From: an uncultured Caulobacterales bacterium
Lineage (GTDB): Bacteria > Pseudomonadota > Alphaproteobacteria > Caulobacterales > Caulobacteraceae
Reading direction: 5' to 3'
DNA: 62,326 nucleotides
Assembly: GCA_903858685.1 (NCBI GenBank)
Contig: CAIOJR010000247.1
Span: 1 to 62,326 of the forward strand
In this document: positions 51,448-59,183 of the stretch, one piece after another
How the letters are laid out: the number at the start of each line of letters is the position of its first letter
How positions within the stretch are numbered: position 1 is the first letter of the stretch
Program-made: the position numbers and the translations under genes
Notes under the pieces: generated by a model
Seen by the model: only the letters and a program-made list of their open reading frames with translations
Databases searched by the model: none
What the model was told of the DNA's origin: nothing

Positions 51448-53100
51448 ATGGCCCTCACCGGAATCAGCGCCAACCGTCTTGAACTTCTGCAGATCGCCGA
51501 CGCGGTCGCTCGCGAGAAGTCGATCGAGAAGGAAGTGGTTATCGAGGCTATCGAAGAAGCGATCACCAAGGGCGCCCGTTCGCGCTATGGCGCCGAACAC
51601 GATATCCGCGCCACCATCAACCCCGTCACCGGCGAACTCACGCTGATGCGTTACGTGACGGTGGTCGAGGACGAGGCCGACACCGAAGGCGTCATTGGCG
51701 TAGAGCGACTTGCCAGCGCCAAACGCCGTTACAAGGACGCAGCCGTCGGCAAGACCTATGAAGAGGTCCTGCCGCCCTTCGAATTCGGCCGGGTGCAAAC
51801 CCAGATGGCGCGTCAGGTCGTGACCCACAAGGTCCGCGAGGCAGAGCGCGAACGTCAGTTCGAAGAGTTCAAGGACCGCGTTGGCGAAGTCGTCAACGGC
51901 ACTGTGAAGCGCGTCGAATACGGCAATGTCATCGTCGATCTGGGTCGAGGCGAGGGCATCATGCGCCGCGACCAGTCCATCCCGCGCGAGAACTTCAATA
52001 TCAGCGACCGTGTGCGCTGCTATATCTATGATGTGCGCCGCGAGACCAAGGGTCCGCAGATCATGCTCAGCCGCGCTCATGGCGGCTTCATGGCCAAACT
52101 GTTCGCGCAGGAGGTTCCCGAGGTCTATGACGGCGTGATCGAAATCCGTGCGGTAGCCCGCGATCCAGGCAGCCGCGCCAAGATGGCGGTGGTGTCCAAT
52201 GACGGTTCCATCGACCCCGTCGGCGCCTGCGTGGGCATGCGCGGCAGCCGGGTTCAGGCCGTCGTGGCCGAACTGCAGGGCGAAAAGATCGACATTATCC
52301 AGTGGAGCCCGGACGAAGCCACCTTCATCGTCAATGCGCTCGCTCCTGCTGAAGTCACCAAGGTGGTGATGGACGAGGAGGATGGCCGCGTCGAAGTTGT
52401 GGTGCCCGACGATCAGTTGTCCCTCGCCATTGGTCGCCGTGGACAGAATGTGCGCCTGGCGTCCCAGCTGACCGGCTGGCAGATCGACATCACGACCGAA
52501 AGCCAGGAGAGCGAGCGTCGTCAGCGCGAGTTCGCCGAACGCACCCAGTTGTTCCAGGAGGCGCTGGACGTCGACGAAATGGTCGCACAGCTGCTGGTCA
52601 CCGAAGGCTTCGCCGCCATCGAGGACATCGCCTATGTCGACGAGAACGAACTGGCCTCCATCGAGGGCTTCGACGAAGAGACCGCAATCGAGCTGCAGAC
52701 CCGTGCACGCGAAGCGCTGGAGCGTGAAGCCGCCGAGCTCGACGCCAAGCGTCGCGAGCTGGGCGTTGAGGATCCCGTTCTGGACGTGGAGGGCGTGACC
52801 CTTCCCATGTCTGTGGCCCTGGGTCAGGCGGGGGTGAAGACCCTGGAAGACCTGGCCGATCTGGCCACGGATGAGCTGCGCGGCGCCTTCGAAAGCAAGG
52901 GCGGCGAACGGGTGCGTAATCCGGGGGCGCTGGAATCGTTCAATCTGTCTGTCGAAGACGCAGAAGCCATCATCCTGCGCGCCCGCGTGGCCGCCGGCTG
53001 GATCGACGCCGCCGATATTGCACCGCCTGAAGTGGAAGAGGCGTCTGACGAAGCCGATTCAGAGGCGGGGTCTGACGAAGAGGCGAGCGACGAGGCCTGA
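51448..53100 (+). CDS. nusA: Transcription termination/antitermination factor NusA
   Basis: Binds RNA polymerase and controls pausing, termination and antitermination. 550 aa. Order: N-terminal RNAP-binding domain (1-130, ANRLELLQIADAVAREKSIE), S1 domain (about 135-200, NGTVKRVEYGNVIVDLGRGE), KH1 and KH2 (about 205-350, GACVGMRGSRVQAVVAELQG and LAIGRRGQNVRLASQLTGW), two acidic repeats, then a Glu/Asp/Ala tail (EEASDEADSEAGSDEEASDE). Couples tightly to rimP. Confidence 0.98.
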   Translation: MALTGISANRLELLQIADAVAREKSIEKEVVIEAIEEAITKGARSRYGAEHDIRATINPVTGELTLMRYVTVVEDEADTEGVIGVERLASAKRRYKDAAVGKTYEEVLPPFEFGRVQTQMARQVVTHKVREAERERQFEEFKDRVGEVVNGTVKRVEYGNVIVDLGRGEGIMRRDQSIPRENFNISDRVRCYIYDVRRETKGPQIMLSRAHGGFMAKLFAQEVPEVYDGVIEIRAVARDPGSRAKMAVVSNDGSIDPVGACVGMRGSRVQAVVAELQGEKIDIIQWSPDEATFIVNALAPAEVTKVVMDEEDGRVEVVVPDDQLSLAIGRRGQNVRLASQLTGWQIDITTESQESERRQREFAERTQLFQEALDVDEMVAQLLVTEGFAAIEDIAYVDENELASIEGFDEETAIELQTRAREALEREAAELDAKRRELGVEDPVLDVEGVTLPMSVALGQAGVKTLEDLADLATDELRGAFESKGGERVRNPGALESFNLSVEDAEAIILRARVAAGWIDAADIAPPEVEEASDEADSEAGSDEEASDEA

Positions 53101-53130
53101 GCCTCGTTGTCTGACGACGCAATCTGACCT

Positions 53131-53136
53131 GGAGGA
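53131..53136 (+). promoter_or_regulatory. Ribosome site GGAGGA that points to a CTG start for ylxR
   Basis: GGAGGA ends nine bases before CTG 53146. No ATG, GTG or TTG exists in frame between the upstream stop (53125-53127) and ATG 53242, yet conserved YlxR sequence is encoded before that ATG. Confidence 0.6.
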
Positions 53137-53145
53137 ACTGGCTCG

Positions 53146-53832
53146 CTGATCGACTCCGCCGTCCCCGCACCCGCTGTTGCGGCGCCTCGCACCCATCGCG
53201 AGGCGTCTCGCCAGCGCCGCGACCTTGTTTCTGGCGAGGTCATGGCCGAAGATGGCCTGGTTCGTTTTGTGGCGAGCCCGGACGGCGTCGTGACGCCCGA
53301 TCTTGGGCGTCGTCTGCCGGGTCGCGGCATGTGGGTCGCGGCAAACCGGGCGGCTGTGGATCAGGCGGCGCGGAAGGGCGGGTTCTCCCGCTCCGCCAAG
53401 GCAAAGCTCTCCGCGCCGGACGACCTGTCCGATCAGGTGGAGCAACTCCTGCTGCGCCGCCTGATTGACGGCCTGGGCCTTGCGCGTCGGGCGGGCGAGC
53501 TTACTTACGGATTCGAAAAGGTCGAAGCGGCCATCGGCGCCGGCAAGGTCGCCTGGATCATCGAAGCCCAGGACAGCGCAGAGGACGGGCGCCGCAAGAT
53601 CGTTCAGGCGATCCGGCGTCTCACCCTTTCGGAGCGCCCCATGAAGCGACGCACCATTCCGCGCCGAATGGGACTCTTCACTGCCGATGAATTGAGTTTG
53701 GCCTTAGGGCTGGGAAATGTGATACACCTCGCCTTCCTTGCGGGGCGAAGCGCCGATAGCTGGACGAAAGACGTCGAGCGACTGGCAGGCTTCCGCCCGC
53801 TCCTTCCCGAGAGTTGGCGCGAGGAGCCGTGA
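53146..53832 (+). CDS. ylxR: YlxR (DUF448) RNA-binding protein with C-terminal L7Ae-like domain
   Basis: Probable RNA/ribosome-associated protein. 228 aa if read from CTG 53146. N-terminal YlxR domain: RQRRDLVSGEVMAEDGLVRF and VVTPDLGRRLPGRGMWV with AARKGGFSRSAK; the family motif before the first ATG (R-x-C-I-x-T-G-E in other members) is represented by RRDLVSGE. Residues about 130-190 look L7Ae/YlxQ-like (LLLRRLIDGLGLARRAGELT, then YGFEKVEAAIGAGKVAWIIE). A start at ATG 53242 would delete the first strand of the fold. Sits between nusA and infB, its usual place. Confidence 0.85.
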   Translation: MIDSAVPAPAVAAPRTHREASRQRRDLVSGEVMAEDGLVRFVASPDGVVTPDLGRRLPGRGMWVAANRAAVDQAARKGGFSRSAKAKLSAPDDLSDQVEQLLLRRLIDGLGLARRAGELTYGFEKVEAAIGAGKVAWIIEAQDSAEDGRRKIVQAIRRLTLSERPMKRRTIPRRMGLFTADELSLALGLGNVIHLAFLAGRSADSWTKDVERLAGFRPLLPESWREEP

Positions 53833-54044
53833 TGCACGGGCCAGCGGCACGCTCTTGTGGAGTTGGCGCCGTTGGTTCGGTATGGGTTATTTGGGAGACG
53901 GTCGGCGCACAAAATTGGGCGGCGGCCGCTTGATCTATTGGCGCGGCTCTTTGGCTCTGGTCAAAGGGCGGCCTGATATTTGAACGTCTGGGGCCGTGTT
54001 CCTCCTTGTTTCCAAGGGGGCGCGGCGATGAGTAAAGCGAGCGG

Positions 54045-57000
54045 ATGAGCGACGCGAACGACAATGATGGCGGCCAGAACGGCGGAAATCCGGCTGGAAC
54101 AGGCGGGCGTGCGCCCCTGACCCTGAAACCGCGCGGCAGTGCTGTAAACACCGGCGTCGTCCGGCAGAGCTTCAGCCACGGGCGGTCGAAGACTGTGGTT
54201 GTTGAAACAAAGCGTCGCCGCGAAGGCGAACGCCCGGCCGTTGAAGTGCGCCGCCCTGCAGGCGCGCAAACACCGCCGCCGGTGGCGTCCCGCGCTGAAT
54301 CTGCACCGCCGCCGCCACGTCCGGCCGCGCCGCAGCAATCATCGTCTGCGAACCTAAACCTGTCTCAAAGCGAACTTGCCGCACGCCAGCGCGCGCTTGA
54401 CGCGGCGCGTCAGGCCGCTGAAGCCAGACAGGCTCAGGAGTCCAGGATCAGGGCGGAGCAGTCGGCTCGCGAAGCCGTCGCCCAACCCCCTGAGGCGCGC
54501 GAAGCCCAGGCCGTGGCGCCCTCGCCGCCGCCCGCCGTCGCCAGCGCACCGGCGCCATCGCCCGTGACAACGCCTGTTTCTGCCCATGCCCCGGCCGCCC
54601 CTGTTCAGGCCGAAGCTTCGGCCCCAGCCAGCCAGTCGCCTGCGGAGGCTGTAAAGCCCGAGGCGCGCGCAGCAGAGGCCCGCGCCCCCGACCAACGCCC
54701 CCCGGAGCCCGCCGCCCCCGACCCTCGCGCGCCGGATGCAAGGGGTGTCGAGCCCCGCCAACCGGCCGCGCGATCATTTGGCGCCCGCGACGTTCGTCGT
54801 GACGATGCGACCCCGCCGCCGCGCGCGCCGCGCCCGGATCCGCGAAATGACGGTCGGACGCCGGAAGGTCGCGTCTACGAACCACCGCGTCGCGAAGGCG
54901 CCTCCTATCCTGAACGCTCCACCCGCCCGCCCGGCGGCGCCCCCGACCGCGGCCCCCGTCCGCAAGCCGGCGCCGGCGGCGGTTACAACGACCGTGGCCC
55001 GCGTCCGCAGGGCGACCGTCCGGACCGGGGTCCCGATCGCGGCGGCGACCGTGGACCACGTCCTCAAGGTCAAGCCTATGCTGGCGACCGTCCACGTTCG
55101 GCGCCCGGAGAGACCGTGCGTTATTCCGCGCTGGCGCCGCGTCCGGCGGGCCCGCGCACAGGCGGTGCGCCGCGCGGCGCCGCGTCGGCGCCTTCAGCGC
55201 CTGAAATCACCAAGACGACTCGTTCTGCGCCTCCGCGCGCAACGGATCGTCGCCCTGCAGCGGCAGTGGACGACGATGACGGCGCGCGTCGTCGCGGCGG
55301 CGGCGGACCTGGCGGCCCGAAAAAGGCCGAACCGGCCAAGGCTGTTTCGCGCGGCAAGGGAGAGCCCAAGCGTCGTGAAGGTCGCCTGACCATTCAGGTT
55401 GCCGCCGGCGGGGAGGGATCCGATGACCGGATGCGCTCGCTGGCCTCTGTGCGTCGCGCCCGGGAGCGGGAACGTGAAAAGCGTGCCCGTGGCCTCGGTG
55501 GACAGGAAACACCGCGCGTCATTCGCGAAGTGGTGATTCCCGACGCCATAACCGTGCAGGATCTGGCCCAACGCATGGCCACCCGCGGTGTGGACGTGAT
55601 CAAGTTCATGATGCGCCAGGGCGCCATGATGACCATCAACGACGTGCTGGACGCGGATACGGCCGAACTGATCGCGACGGAGTTCGGTCACTCTGTAAAG
55701 CGTGTTTCGGAAAGCGATGTCGAAACCGGCTTCATCTCCGAAGAGGACCGCGTGGAAGACACAGTCCCCCGCCCGCCCGTGGTGGCGGTCATGGGTCACG
55801 TCGACCACGGCAAGACCTCTCTGCTCGACGCCTTGCGCGCAACCGATGTCGCCACCGGCGAGCATGGCGGCATAACGCAGCACATCGGCGCCTATCAGGT
55901 CCGACTGCCGGACGGGGAACGCGTGACCTTCCTGGACACGCCCGGCCACGCCGCCTTCTCCGCCATGCGGGCGCGCGGCGCCAATGTGACCGATATTGTG
56001 GTTCTGGTGGTTGCAGCCGACGACGGCGTGATGCCCCAGACGATCGAGGCGATCCATCACGCACGGGCGGCCAATGCGCCGATCATCGTGGCCATCAACA
56101 AGATCGACAAGGCCGACGCGGATCCTACCCGGGTCATCAACGAGCTTTTGAGCCACGAGATCGTTGTGGAAAGCCTGGGCGGTGAAACCCAGGTCGTGGA
56201 AGTTTCGGCGACAAAGCGACTCGGTCTGGACGAGTTGCTGGAAGCCATTCTGCTTCAGTCCGAAGTGATGGACCTGCGGGCCAATCCGTCCCGTTCGGCA
56301 GAGGGCGTGGTCATCGAATCCAAGCTCGACAAGGGTCGCGGCCCTGTGGCGACGGTTCTGGTCAAGCGGGGCACCCTGAAGCGCGGCGACATTGTCGTGG
56401 CGGGGGCGGCCTGGGGCCGTGTTCGGGCGCTGATCAATGAGCGCGACGAACAGATTGCAGAGGCTGAACCCTCCACGCCGGTGGAGGTCCTCGGCCTCGA
56501 CCAGACGCCTGACCCGGGCGAGACCCTGGCCGTGGTGGAGAACGAGGCCCGCGCACGTGAACTGACTGAGTATCGCGAGCGTCTGAAGCGCGACAAGGCC
56601 GTGTCGCCGATCGCGGCGGGCGCCAGTCTTGCGGACATGATGGCCAAGCTCCAGACCAAGAAGGTCTCAGAACTGCCGATCATCATCAAGGCGGATGTGC
56701 AAGGCTCGGCGGAGGCTATTGTCGGGGCTCTGGAAAAGCTGGGAACCGACGAGGTTCGCGCCCGGATCATTCATTCCGCCGCCGGCGCCATCACCGAAAG
56801 CGATGTGCTCTTGGCCAAGGGCGCCGGTTGTTCGATCCTGGGCTTCAACGTGCGGGCCTCACGTCAAGCCAGAGATCTGGCCGAACGGGAAGGCGTGGAA
56901 ATCCGCTACTACGCGATCATTTACGACCTGATCGACGACATCAAGGGCGTGATGTCCGGCATGTTGGCGCCCATCCAACGCGAGACCTTCCTGGGGAATG

Positions 57001-57281
57001 CGGAGGTTCAGCAGACCTTCGACATCACCAAGATCGGTCGCGTGGCGGGCTGCAAGGTGGTCGAGGGCGTGGTCCGCAAGGGCGCCAAGGTTCGGATCAT
57101 CCGCAATGATGTGGTGATTCAGGAAATGGGCACGCTGCAGACCCTCAAGCGTTTCAAGGACGAGGTCAACGAAGTGCAGGTCGGTCAGGAATGCGGCATG
57201 GCGTTCCAGAACTTCCAGGACCTCAAGGCCGGCGATTTCATCGAATGCTTCACGGTTGAGACCATCCAGCGGACCCTCTAG
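54045..57281 (+). CDS. infB: Translation initiation factor IF-2
   Basis: GTPase that delivers fMet-tRNA to the 30S subunit. 1078 aa, long for IF-2. N-terminal NFSHGR-like segment ([20 protein letters not shown]); then about 400 residues of Ala/Pro/Arg-rich, probably disordered sequence with GPRPQ repeats (about 305-345); IF2-N region ([20 protein letters not shown]); G-domain with GHVDHGKTS near 584, [13 protein letters not shown]; then IF-2 domains II-IV ending [12 protein letters not shown]. 212 bases separate ylxR from infB and hold nothing else I can name. A strong terminator follows. Confidence 0.97.
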   Translation: MSDANDNDGGQNGGNPAGTGGRAPLTLKPRGSAVNTGVVRQSFSHGRSKTVVVETKRRREGERPAVEVRRPAGAQTPPPVASRAESAPPPPRPAAPQQSSSANLNLSQSELAARQRALDAARQAAEARQAQESRIRAEQSAREAVAQPPEAREAQAVAPSPPPAVASAPAPSPVTTPVSAHAPAAPVQAEASAPASQSPAEAVKPEARAAEARAPDQRPPEPAAPDPRAPDARGVEPRQPAARSFGARDVRRDDATPPPRAPRPDPRNDGRTPEGRVYEPPRREGASYPERSTRPPGGAPDRGPRPQAGAGGGYNDRGPRPQGDRPDRGPDRGGDRGPRPQGQAYAGDRPRSAPGETVRYSALAPRPAGPRTGGAPRGAASAPSAPEITKTTRSAPPRATDRRPAAAVDDDDGARRRGGGGPGGPKKAEPAKAVSRGKGEPKRREGRLTIQVAAGGEGSDDRMRSLASVRRAREREREKRARGLGGQETPRVIREVVIPDAITVQDLAQRMATRGVDVIKFMMRQGAMMTINDVLDADTAELIATEFGHSVKRVSESDVETGFISEEDRVEDTVPRPPVVAVMGHVDHGKTSLLDALRATDVATGEHGGITQHIGAYQVRLPDGERVTFLDTPGHAAFSAMRARGANVTDIVVLVVAADDGVMPQTIEAIHHARAANAPIIVAINKIDKADADPTRVINELLSHEIVVESLGGETQVVEVSATKRLGLDELLEAILLQSEVMDLRANPSRSAEGVVIESKLDKGRGPVATVLVKRGTLKRGDIVVAGAAWGRVRALINERDEQIAEAEPSTPVEVLGLDQTPDPGETLAVVENEARARELTEYRERLKRDKAVSPIAAGASLADMMAKLQTKKVSELPIIIKADVQGSAEAIVGALEKLGTDEVRARIIHSAAGAITESDVLLAKGAGCSILGFNVRASRQARDLAEREGVEIRYYAIIYDLIDDIKGVMSGMLAPIQRETFLGNAEVQQTFDITKIGRVAGCKVVEGVVRKGAKVRIIRNDVVIQEMGTLQTLKRFKDEVNEVQVGQECGMAFQNFQDLKAGDFIECFTVETIQRTL

Positions 57282-57301
57282 GCCAAGCTTGTCAATGCAA
57301 C

Positions 57302-57338
57302 AAAAACGGCCCGGACGTATTCTCGTCCGGGCCGTTTC
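57302..57338 (+). terminator. Intrinsic terminator of infB
   Basis: AAACGGCCCGGACG (57304-57317), six-base loop, CGTCCGGGCCGTTT (57324-57337): a perfect 14-bp stem 22 bases after the infB stop. Confidence 0.9.
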
Positions 57339-57383
57339 GTCATCAATGGGCAGTTCTGAGCACCACTTCCCGCCAGGGCTAGG

Positions 57384-57415
57384 GCAAGATCCGATCTGGT
57401 CAGATCAGATCTTGC
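57384..57415. repeat. 32-base palindrome between infB and the DUF1150 gene
   Basis: GCAAGATC (57384-57391) and GATCTTGC (57408-57415) flank GATCTG-GT-CAGATC (57393-57406). The only unmatched pair (C57392/A57407) becomes G-U in minus-strand RNA. No T-run follows, so it is not a classical terminator; REP-like element possible. Confidence 0.6.
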
Positions 57416-57480
57416 TCATAACCCCATATATTTAGAGCCTTTCCTGCGACGAACCGGTGTCCGCTTCGTCGGAAAATATT

Positions 57481-57753
57481 CTAGTGAACGCTGACGGGCG
57501 CGAGATCATGCGCAAGCGCGGCGGCATAGGCAGATTCCCGATCGCTCAGGACAGCCATGCAGGTTCCGTCGGCGCCATGAACAGCGAACAGAACCTGCTC
57601 AGGGGCGGGGGCGTCTTCGGCAAAGGCGTCCGGATGTATCGCCAGCAGGTCTACTGCGCGAATCTGGCGTACATAGACCAGAGCAGGGCCGCCCAGGGCT
57701 GCGAAAGCCTCCGGCGTAAGGGTTTGGGGAGAATGCAGTTGTGGCGTCGTCAT
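57481..57753 (-). CDS. DUF1150 family protein
   Basis: 90 aa. The conserved part is TPEAFAALGGPALVYVRQI followed by VLFAVHGADGTCMAVLSDRE, the DUF1150 pattern. Function unknown; in alphaproteobacteria it commonly lies next to small heat-shock genes, as here (49 bases after hsp20, same strand), so it is probably heat-induced with it. Confidence 0.83.
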   Translation of the reverse strand: MTTPQLHSPQTLTPEAFAALGGPALVYVRQIRAVDLLAIHPDAFAEDAPAPEQVLFAVHGADGTCMAVLSDRESAYAAALAHDLAPVSVH

Positions 57754-57802
57754 GACCGCCTCCTTTCACTCAGGACCATGGAATGCCTGACGATGGTCAA
57801 CC

Positions 57803-58225
57803 TCAAGGGTGGGTTCGAATCGCGATTTTCACGACCTGGCGCAGCGGTTCGACCCGCACCACGTCGATATGAAGCAGACCATGTTCCAGCGTGGCCCCTT
57901 CAACTTCCATTCCGTCTGCCAGCACGAAATTACGCATGAATCCGCGCGCGGCGATGCCGCGGTGCAGATAGGCCGACTCATTTCGTCCATCGCCTTCACG
58001 GCGCCCGCAAATTACGAGCTGGTTATCCTCCACCGTTACGCTCAACTGTTCCGGGGAAAATCCCGCGACAGCCAAGGTAATGCAGACACGGGTCTCGCCG
58101 GTCTGCTCGACATTATACGGAGGATAGCTGTCCGCCGCCGCCTTGGCCGCCCGCTCGATCAGGGCGCGGGTGTGCTCAAAGCCCAGCAAAAAAGGACTGT
58201 CAAACAGGATGGTTCGCGTCGTCAT
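57803..58225 (-). CDS. Hsp20/alpha-crystallin family small heat-shock protein (IbpA-like)
   Basis: ATP-independent holdase that keeps unfolding proteins soluble. 140 aa. N-terminal SPFLLGFEHTRALIERAAK, then YPPYNVEQTGETRVCITLAV as the start of the alpha-crystallin domain, and ISR signature-like LVICGRREGDG and FLRNF-type AARGFMRNFVLADGMEV. The C-terminal IxI-like tail reads VVKIAIRTHP. Expression is probably set by a ROSE-type thermometer in its leader (58232-58294). Confidence 0.93.
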   Translation of the reverse strand: MTTRTILFDSPFLLGFEHTRALIERAAKAAADSYPPYNVEQTGETRVCITLAVAGFSPEQLSVTVEDNQLVICGRREGDGRNESAYLHRGIAARGFMRNFVLADGMEVEGATLEHGLLHIDVVRVEPLRQVVKIAIRTHP

Positions 58226-58231
58226 ACACTC

Positions 58232-58294
58232 AAGTCCTTGTCATCAAGCGACTTTTGTCCGGCTGACTGCGCCCGGAAGCGGCGCGCAGCAGCC
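58232..58294 (-). ncRNA. ROSE-like RNA thermometer in the hsp20 leader
   Basis: Minus-strand RNA. The ATG-proximal hairpin (58254-58232) is AAGUC, bulged G, CUUG, loop AUGA, CAAG, GACUU. Its 3' strand holds the Shine-Dalgarno AGGA (58238-58235), nine bases before the ATG, paired to UCGCU, which matches the ROSE motif UYGCU with its looped-out G. A second hairpin (58294-58261) pairs GGCUG with CAGCC and UGCGC with GCGCA. This is the arrangement known from rhizobial small heat-shock genes: SD hidden at normal temperature, released on heating. Confidence 0.8.
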
Positions 58295-58364
58295 TTTCGA
58301 TCCTGGATATGACCCCGCTGCCGACCCCTTTCAATATGTAGGGGCCAAGAAGGTGCAATAAGAG

Positions 58365-59069
58365 TCAGGCCGGAACTCTCGATCCATCCCAGGCCAGCAC
58401 ATGGCCACTATCCGCCGGCGTCAGGTTCGAGAGAACGTCAAGCAGATGGGCCGCACTGACCCCGGGCGTAAACATCTGTTCCGGACGAACGCTGCGCTGA
58501 AAGGGTTGGGAAAGCGGCGTCTCCACCGTTCCGGGGTGCAGGCCGACACAAATGGTCAGGGGCCGTTCCCGGGAAAGCTCCACCGCCAGGGTCCGGATAA
58601 TCATATTCAACGCGGCCTTGGATGCCCGATAACTATGCCACCCTCCCAGTCGATTGTCGGATATGGACCCCACCCGCGCCGACAGACAGGCAAAGACACT
58701 CAGCTTGTCTTTAGGCAGCAGGGGCAGGAAATGTTTAGCCACCAGGGCAGGGCCCAAGGTGTTGATACGAAAGGCCTCCAGCATGCTCTCCGGGTCCAGG
58801 GCGCGATAGGTTCGCTCGGGCCGCATCCTGTCCGTCTGGAGCGCTCCGGTTGCGACAATGACCAGTTGGGCCGTGCGCACGCGCGACGCCGCCGCCGCAA
58901 TGCTCGCCTCATCCGTCAGATCGATGCGTCCGGCAGTCACGCCCGGCGGCGGTGAACCGGCGCTGCGGCTGAAGCCATAGACGGTCTGAAATGCGCCGCC
59001 GGCGACGAGGTGCGCCGCCAGCGCCGCCCCGATACCGCCTGAAGCCCCGATAACCACCGCCTGCCTCAT
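58365..59069 (-). CDS. Short-chain dehydrogenase/reductase (C-factor-like)
   Basis: 234 aa from ATG 59069, which has GGAGG upstream; the frame continues to 59162 without a signal. Rossmann motif VVIGASGGIGAAL, VIVATGAL, catalytic Ser in LSARVGSISDN, Tyr-x3-Lys in YRASKAALNM, and HPGTVETPLSQPF. The short size and TVYGFSRSAGSPP are like the csgA/C-signal subgroup of SDRs. Substrate unknown. It lies upstream of hsp20 on the same strand with a 139-base gap. Confidence 0.85.
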   Translation of the reverse strand: MRQAVVIGASGGIGAALAAHLVAGGAFQTVYGFSRSAGSPPPGVTAGRIDLTDEASIAAAASRVRTAQLVIVATGALQTDRMRPERTYRALDPESMLEAFRINTLGPALVAKHFLPLLPKDKLSVFACLSARVGSISDNRLGGWHSYRASKAALNMIIRTLAVELSRERPLTICVGLHPGTVETPLSQPFQRSVRPEQMFTPGVSAAHLLDVLSNLTPADSGHVLAWDGSRVPA

Positions 59070-59121
59070 GCCCGCCTCCGATTGTTCACGCACAGATGGG
59101 GGCGGTGTCAGCAGCGCACAA

Positions 59122-59154
59122 ACAAAAAGGGCGGCGGATAAATCCGCCGCCCTT
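59122..59154 (-). terminator. Intrinsic terminator of the TonB-dependent receptor gene
   Basis: AAGGGCGGCGGAT (59127-59139) pairs with ATCCGCCGCCCTT (59142-59154); on the minus strand it runs into TTTTTG, 30 bases after the receptor stop. Confidence 0.85.
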
Positions 59155-59183
59155 GCACCCATCAGGATGCGACCCGCAAGGGC

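Noticed and set aside
54448-55389. Several Arg-rich open frames on both strands over the infB N-terminus
   Set aside because: Low-complexity GC-rich sequence opens all frames; only the infB frame continues into conserved domains.
58320-58360. Heat-shock sigma-32 promoter before hsp20 (CCCCTACAT as -10)
   Set aside because: A -35 of the CTTG type at the right distance is not convincing; left unannotated.
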